From contig RFOC01000063.1 of the NCBI GenBank assembly GCA_009926815.1, forward strand, positions 1-9,641: a stretch of 9,641 bases of DNA, written 5' to 3'. Shown here in pieces: positions 7,701 to 9,641 of the stretch; position 1 is the first letter of the stretch; every line of letters starts with the position of its first letter. The position numbers were made by a program, and so were the translations under genes. The notes beneath the pieces are model-generated. The model searched no databases, was not told the origin of the DNA, and worked only from the letters and a program-made list of their open reading frames with translations. This DNA is from Planctomycetota bacterium (GTDB lineage: Bacteria > Planctomycetota > Phycisphaerae > Phycisphaerales > SM1A02).

Positions 7701-7771
7701 CCGACGGCGAGGTGTCCGCCGGCGACCTGGCCTATCTGCTGACCATGTTCGGACCGGTGACCTGGCCCTGA
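4754..7771 (+). CDS. Exported protein with two RCC1-like propellers, calcium-loop arrays and a dockerin-like C-terminus
   Basis: This 1005-residue protein starts with a Sec signal peptide (about 1-20, cleavage after SSALA). Domains in order: RCC1-like repeats 22-291 with seven WG positions (W27, 68, 105, 146, 184, 226, 263); two EF-type loops 294-324; a beta-rich domain with no assignable family, about 327-450; five calcium-type loops 455-542; a second RCC1-like set 549-820 with seven positions (F552, W589, 626, 663, 706, 754, 791); seven loops 824-947; and a dockerin-like pair with loops starting at D952 and D980. RCC1 repeats normally build a seven-blade propeller that serves as a binding surface, and the Asp/Asn loops should bind calcium outside the cell. 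There is no catalytic motif, C-terminal membrane anchor or PEP-CTERM tail. A role in surface adhesion or carbohydrate/protein binding is inference; the ligand is unknown. Base composition looks less GC-rich than pgi or cdaA, consistent with faster evolution. Confidence 0.93.
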   Translation: MFRLPVAAALACFVASSALADDMFVGWGRNYNGSLNNPGGTFTQISTGGQFDYGFSLGLRPDGTIVRWGIDWAGLNNVPGGSFVEVSAGPYHAAARRADGSVVCWGSNSYGQSNSPAGSYKAVAAGGHYNEGHTLAVHTDGTLSAWGYDGYGQVSARPSGRFSRIQAGPYHNAALTANGEMVCWGSNSYNQCVVPTGVRFKDVALGGHEQYGSTIGVKSDGQLAVWGINAWSIQNFPSGTFVKVAAGVSFGVALKASGEAVFWGNNNYGEAGIPQGRFSSIEAGGYQATGLTQDCNGNGNPDFYETPGNPAIDRNGDLRLDTCQGLRDFNLASGSLGVPTANLPVNHTFSNLLPNLDDARLTITAQGDFDSNNEFLTVRLGGALFARVFETGGVNCSNGVNQVTLTIPKATLRPFAEAGNLQVTLLPSPYVTASECSAGSMSMSLAFTGMEAGSDCDSDTLWDLNQIRDNPSLDRDMNARLDACEIRDNPGLDRNGNGELDAHDIRLNPSLDCDGNSRIDAYEISDAPSLDCDGNGALDACDTSVSTITIGFGSNSYGQLPTSSSALLTVDAFYLHTVGLGVDGSLRAWGYNDYGQRNVGSGTFTQAQAGGYHTIALRTDGTIATWGSNNEGQRNVPSGRYQKISAGFRISGGITDSGQLRVWGADYDQWGWGRGVTAPPSGTYAEVTLGDAFGLARRGDGTLTGWGSNYFLRFYWYGWAYTGQASPPSGPVRSVDAGWFHAVAVRQDGSLLAWGWNDYGQCNVPSGSFAAASAGQYHSVALRTDGSVAAWGDNGSGRATPPQGQFAMVTAGTDHSVAIKPLIDFNANQRPDACDILDDPGLDRNGNLVLDAYDIILDSSLDCDRNMRIDLYEIVDVPGLDCNGTGTLDSCDILNGTPDCNTNGTPDACDIAGDPLLDCDRNGIIDACDIGSGAIDDDMDGRLDACEITKGDLDLSGHVDSADLAIILLYVGDPEARFVDLDADGEVSAGDLAYLLTMFGPVTWP
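4832..5626 (+). repeat. In-gene tandem repeat of about 237 bp (two propeller blades per unit), 3.5 copies
   Basis: Units cover residues 27-104, 105-183, 184-262 and a half unit 263-291 of the RCC1-like protein. Within each unit the first blade carries a GG-x4-G insertion (GGQFDYG, GGHYNEG, GGHEQYG), while the second has the short form (AGPYH, AGPYH, AGVSF). WG spacing alternates 41/37, 41/38 and 42/37. At DNA level, TGCTGGGGCAGCAA recurs at 5063 and 5300, exactly 237 nt apart. This indicates growth by duplication of blade pairs. Confidence 0.8.
6116..6379 (+). repeat. In-gene 57-bp repeat: five calcium-type loops
   Basis: Loops begin at residues D455, D474, D493, D512 and D531, an exact 19-residue period. 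Each follows D-x-D/N-x-N/D-x3-D-x2-D/E, with oxygen ligands at loop positions 1, 3, 5, 9 and 12, as in EF-hand or thrombospondin type 3-like loops; the first has Gln at position 12. GATCCGGGACAACCC at 6151 recurs at 6208, 57 nt apart, showing fairly recent duplication. Confidence 0.8.
7220..7597 (+). repeat. In-gene 57-bp repeat: second array of seven calcium-type loops
   Basis: Loops start at residues 824, 843, 862, 881, 899, 918 and 936, with spacings of 18-19. All have an acidic residue at loop position 12; the fourth has Thr885 at position 5. Cysteines occur in pairs in the middle of the array (LDC...DSC, PDC...DAC, LDC...DAC) but are replaced by Arg, Tyr or Asp at its ends, so disulfide bonding, if any, is not uniform. 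The array joins the second propeller to the dockerin-like tail. Confidence 0.8.
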
Positions 7772-7827
7772 GCGGGCCGCCACGTTGGGCACGAACGGCA
7801 GCCTGCCTGCGTGCACCGCTCACCCCG

Positions 7828-7843
7828 GCGGCCCCACGGCCGC
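7828..7843. other. Small GC-rich hairpin just upstream of the pgi -10 box
   Basis: GCGGCC (7828-7833) and GGCCGC (7838-7843) form a perfect 6-bp stem with a CCAC loop in the 89-nt gap between the RCC1-like gene and pgi. It has no U-tract, so it is at best a weak terminator. It lies 5 nt before the putative pgi -10 box and could equally be an operator. In such GC-rich DNA a chance occurrence is possible. Confidence 0.25.
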
Positions 7844-7848
7844 GCCGC

Positions 7849-7854
7849 TAGATT
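7849..7854 (+). promoter_or_regulatory. Putative -10 box TAGATT for pgi
   Basis: TAGATT lies 6 nt (CCGGGC) before the pgi ATG, with no Shine-Dalgarno sequence and no clear -35. The arrangement mirrors the one before cdaA and suggests that pgi has its own promoter and a leaderless or near-leaderless message. Confidence 0.45.
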
Positions 7855-7860
7855 CCGGGC

Positions 7861-9513
7861 ATGAGCACCGCTCCCGCCATCGCCCCGGTCACGCCGCTGG
7901 ACACCCGCCCTGAATGGCAGGCCCTCTGCACGCATGCGGAGAAGGTGCGGACACTGCACCTGCGCGACCTCTTCCGCGATGACCCCAAGCGCGGCGACGA
8001 GCTGGCCATCGAGGCCCTGGACCTGCACTTCGACTACAGCAAGCAGCGCGTGACCCGCGAGACGCTGCAGATGCTGCTGGCGCTGGCGAAGGCCTGCGGC
8101 GTGGAGGCCCGTCGCGACGCCATGTTCCGCGGCGACAAGATCAATGTTGCGGAGAACCGTGCCGTGCTGCACGTGGCGCTGCGGGCTCCCAAGGGCACCG
8201 TGATCAAGGTGGACGGCAAGGATGTGGTGCCCGAGGTGCACCAGGTGCTCGACGCCATGAGCGCGTTCGCCGACCGCGTCCGTAGCGGCGAGTGGAAGGG
8301 CCACACCGGCAAGCGCATTCGCACGGTGATCAACATCGGCATCGGCGGCAGCGACCTTGGGCCGGCCATGGCGTGGGATGCCCTGAAGCCGTGGGCCCAG
8401 CAGGGCCTGGAATGCCGCTTCGTGAGCAACGTGGATGAGAACGACTTCTTCGAGAACACGAAGGATCTCGACCCGGCCGAGACCCTCTTCATCATCAGCA
8501 GCAAGACCTTCACCACGCTCGAGACCATGGCCAACGCCCACACCGCGCGTGCGTGGAGCCTGAAGGCCTTCGGTGGCGACGAGAAGAGCGTGGCGAAGCA
8601 CTTCGCCGCGGTCAGCACGGCCCTTGACGAGGTGCGGAAGTTCGGCATCGACCCCGCCAACATGTTCGGCTTCTGGGACTGGGTGGGTGGCCGCTACAGC
8701 ATGGACAGCGCCATCGGCCTGAGCACCATGATCGCCGTGGGCCCGCAGGGCTTCCGCGACATGCTCGCGGGCTTCCACGAGATGGACGAGCACTTCCGCA
8801 CCACGCCGCTGGAGCGCAACATGCCCGCCCTCATGGGCCTGGTCGGCCTCTGGAACAACCAGTTCCTGGGCTGCGACACGCTCGCGGTGCTGCCCTACTG
8901 CCAGTACCTCGATCGCTTCAGCGCCTACCTGCAGCAGCTGGAGATGGAATCCAACGGCAAGCACGTGCAGCTCGATGGCCAGCACGTGCGCTGGCAGACC
9001 TGCCCCGTGGTCTGGGGCCAGCCCGGCACCAACGGCCAGCACGCCTTCTATCAGATGATCCATCAGGGCACGAAGATCGTGCCCTGCGACTTCATCGCCT
9101 TCGCCGAGAGCCTGCACAACCTGGGCGACCATCAGGACCTGCTCACCGCCAACGTGCTCGCGCAGAGCGAGGCCCTGGCCTTCGGCAAGACGCAGAAGGA
9201 GATCGAGGGCGAGGGCGTGCCCGCATGGCTGGCGCCGCACAAGGTGATGGAAGGCAACCGCCCCAGCACCACCATCCTGGGCCGCAAGCTCAGCCCGCGC
9301 ATGCTGGGTCGCCTGGTGGCCCTGTACGAGCACAAGGTGTTCACCATGGGCGCCATCTGGGGCGTGAACAGCTTCGACCAGTGGGGCGTGGAACTGGGCA
9401 AGGTGCTGGCCAAGCGCATCATTCCGGAACTGGGCGGCAAGGCCGCCGAGCTGAAGCACGACGGCAGCACGAACGCGCTGATCCGCCGCTACCGCGCGTG
9501 GCGTGGTCGCTGA
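7861..9513 (+). CDS. pgi: Glucose-6-phosphate isomerase, with Gln at the catalytic-base position
   Basis: Pgi interconverts glucose-6-phosphate and fructose-6-phosphate in the cytoplasm, joining glycolysis/gluconeogenesis with the pentose phosphate pathway. The protein has 550 residues, as usual for the long family of proteobacteria and eukaryotes. Signature 1 (DWVGGRYSMDSAIG, 273-286, with R278) and signature 2 (FDQWGVELGK, 505-514, with K514) are both present. So are the sugar-phosphate segments NIGIGGSDLG (158-167) and SSKTFTT (213-219), and the conserved His of LHN (H419). In the active-site loop the usual WGEPGTNGQH reads WGQPGTNGQH, so the catalytic-base Glu (E355 in E. coli, E357 in rabbit) is Gln387, codon CAG at 9019-9021. 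Everything around it is intact, so this is not a decaying gene. Activity is likely but should not be assumed. The ATG is set by the onset of family similarity and the -10 box 6 nt upstream. A hairpin terminator follows. Confidence 0.96.
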   Translation: MSTAPAIAPVTPLDTRPEWQALCTHAEKVRTLHLRDLFRDDPKRGDELAIEALDLHFDYSKQRVTRETLQMLLALAKACGVEARRDAMFRGDKINVAENRAVLHVALRAPKGTVIKVDGKDVVPEVHQVLDAMSAFADRVRSGEWKGHTGKRIRTVINIGIGGSDLGPAMAWDALKPWAQQGLECRFVSNVDENDFFENTKDLDPAETLFIISSKTFTTLETMANAHTARAWSLKAFGGDEKSVAKHFAAVSTALDEVRKFGIDPANMFGFWDWVGGRYSMDSAIGLSTMIAVGPQGFRDMLAGFHEMDEHFRTTPLERNMPALMGLVGLWNNQFLGCDTLAVLPYCQYLDRFSAYLQQLEMESNGKHVQLDGQHVRWQTCPVVWGQPGTNGQHAFYQMIHQGTKIVPCDFIAFAESLHNLGDHQDLLTANVLAQSEALAFGKTQKEIEGEGVPAWLAPHKVMEGNRPSTTILGRKLSPRMLGRLVALYEHKVFTMGAIWGVNSFDQWGVELGKVLAKRIIPELGGKAAELKHDGSTNALIRRYRAWRGR

Positions 9514-9545
9514 CGGCCCGAGTCAGCCAATCGCTTCCAGGTGAA

Positions 9546-9574
9546 AAGGGCGGCCCCGCACGGGAGCCGCCCTT
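9546..9574. terminator. Strong hairpin terminator, probably bidirectional
   Basis: Arms AAGGGCGGC (9546-9554) and GCCGCCCTT (9566-9574) pair perfectly over 9 bp. The stem continues inside with CCC/GGG (9555-9557 with 9562-9564), leaving a GCAC loop and one bulged A. The T-rich flank is short (TTGTGTT). It lies 32 nt after the pgi stop and 24 nt from the stop of the convergent gene, so it can serve both. Confidence 0.8.
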
Positions 9575-9598
9575 GTGTTCACGGATGCAGGCCGGCGT

Positions 9599-9641
9599 TC
9601 AGTCCGCCAGCCCCATGTCACGCAGGTCCAGCCAGCCGTCG
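9599..9641 (-). CDS. Partial CDS, extreme C-terminus of an unidentified protein
   Basis: Entering from the right edge on the minus strand, a frame encodes ...DGWLDLRDMGLAD and ends at TGA (9601-9599). Third positions are mostly G/C, and the stop lies just beyond the shared terminator, as expected for a gene convergent with pgi. Thirteen residues are too few to name a product, and a chance open frame cannot be excluded. Confidence 0.45.
   Translation of the reverse strand, partial: DGWLDLRDMGLAD

Noticed and set aside
7601..7753. Dockerin-like tail as evidence of a cellulosome
   Set aside because: No cohesin or glycoside hydrolase is visible in the window, and such tails are frequent on unrelated planctomycete exported proteins.
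4754..7771. RCC1 function as a nucleotide exchange factor or chromatin protein
   Set aside because: The protein has a signal peptide and extracellular-type calcium loops. Only the propeller fold is shared with eukaryotic RCC1.
7732..9459. 575-codon open frame on the minus strand across pgi
   Set aside because: It is complementary to an unmistakable pgi gene. Its product is His/Ala/Leu/Val-rich low complexity, as expected from antisense of GC-biased codons.

Overview
This is a high-GC bacterial window, most likely from a planctomycete of the Phycisphaerae type. The clearest pointer is a secreted protein that combines RCC1-like propeller repeats, 'DxNxNGxxDAxD' calcium-loop arrays and a C-terminal dockerin-like pair of loops, an architecture I associate with Planctomycetota. 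This assignment is inference from protein style, not from a marker gene.

Layout from left to right. Positions 1-127 (-) hold the first 42 codons of a small cysteine-containing protein. It diverges from a two-gene unit, cdaA (177-1145, +) and a CdaR/YbbR-position partner (1147-2202, +), for making and controlling cyclic di-AMP at the membrane. That unit converges on tyrS (2223-3497, -), which lies 22 nt downstream of and in one unit with the transaldolase gene tal (3520-4605, -). A 148-nt divergent promoter region then leads to a 1005-residue exported repeat protein (4754-7771, +). It carries two seven-blade RCC1-like propellers, an unassigned beta-rich domain between them, and about 16 calcium-type loops. 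The glucose-6-phosphate isomerase gene pgi (7861-9513, +) follows, then a strong hairpin terminator at 9546-9574, and the last 13 codons of a gene entering from the right on the minus strand (9599-9641). Protein-coding genes fill almost everything; no gap exceeds 300 nt, and I saw no tRNA, rRNA, CRISPR or insertion element.

Tal and Pgi both feed the fructose-6-phosphate node of central carbon metabolism, and the large surface-protein gene lies between them. CdaA/CdaR, TyrS, Tal and Pgi are housekeeping functions; the repeat protein is the accessory element.

Most worth a second look: Pgi has Gln where the long Pgi family has its catalytic-base Glu; CdaA has DLA in place of the DGA motif; TyrS has TVGN in place of the HIGH motif; and several genes have a TAnnnT box only 6-7 nt before the start codon with no ribosome-binding site, which suggests leaderless transcripts. 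I did not find a defence system, a biosynthetic cluster or any other clearly new multi-gene system.
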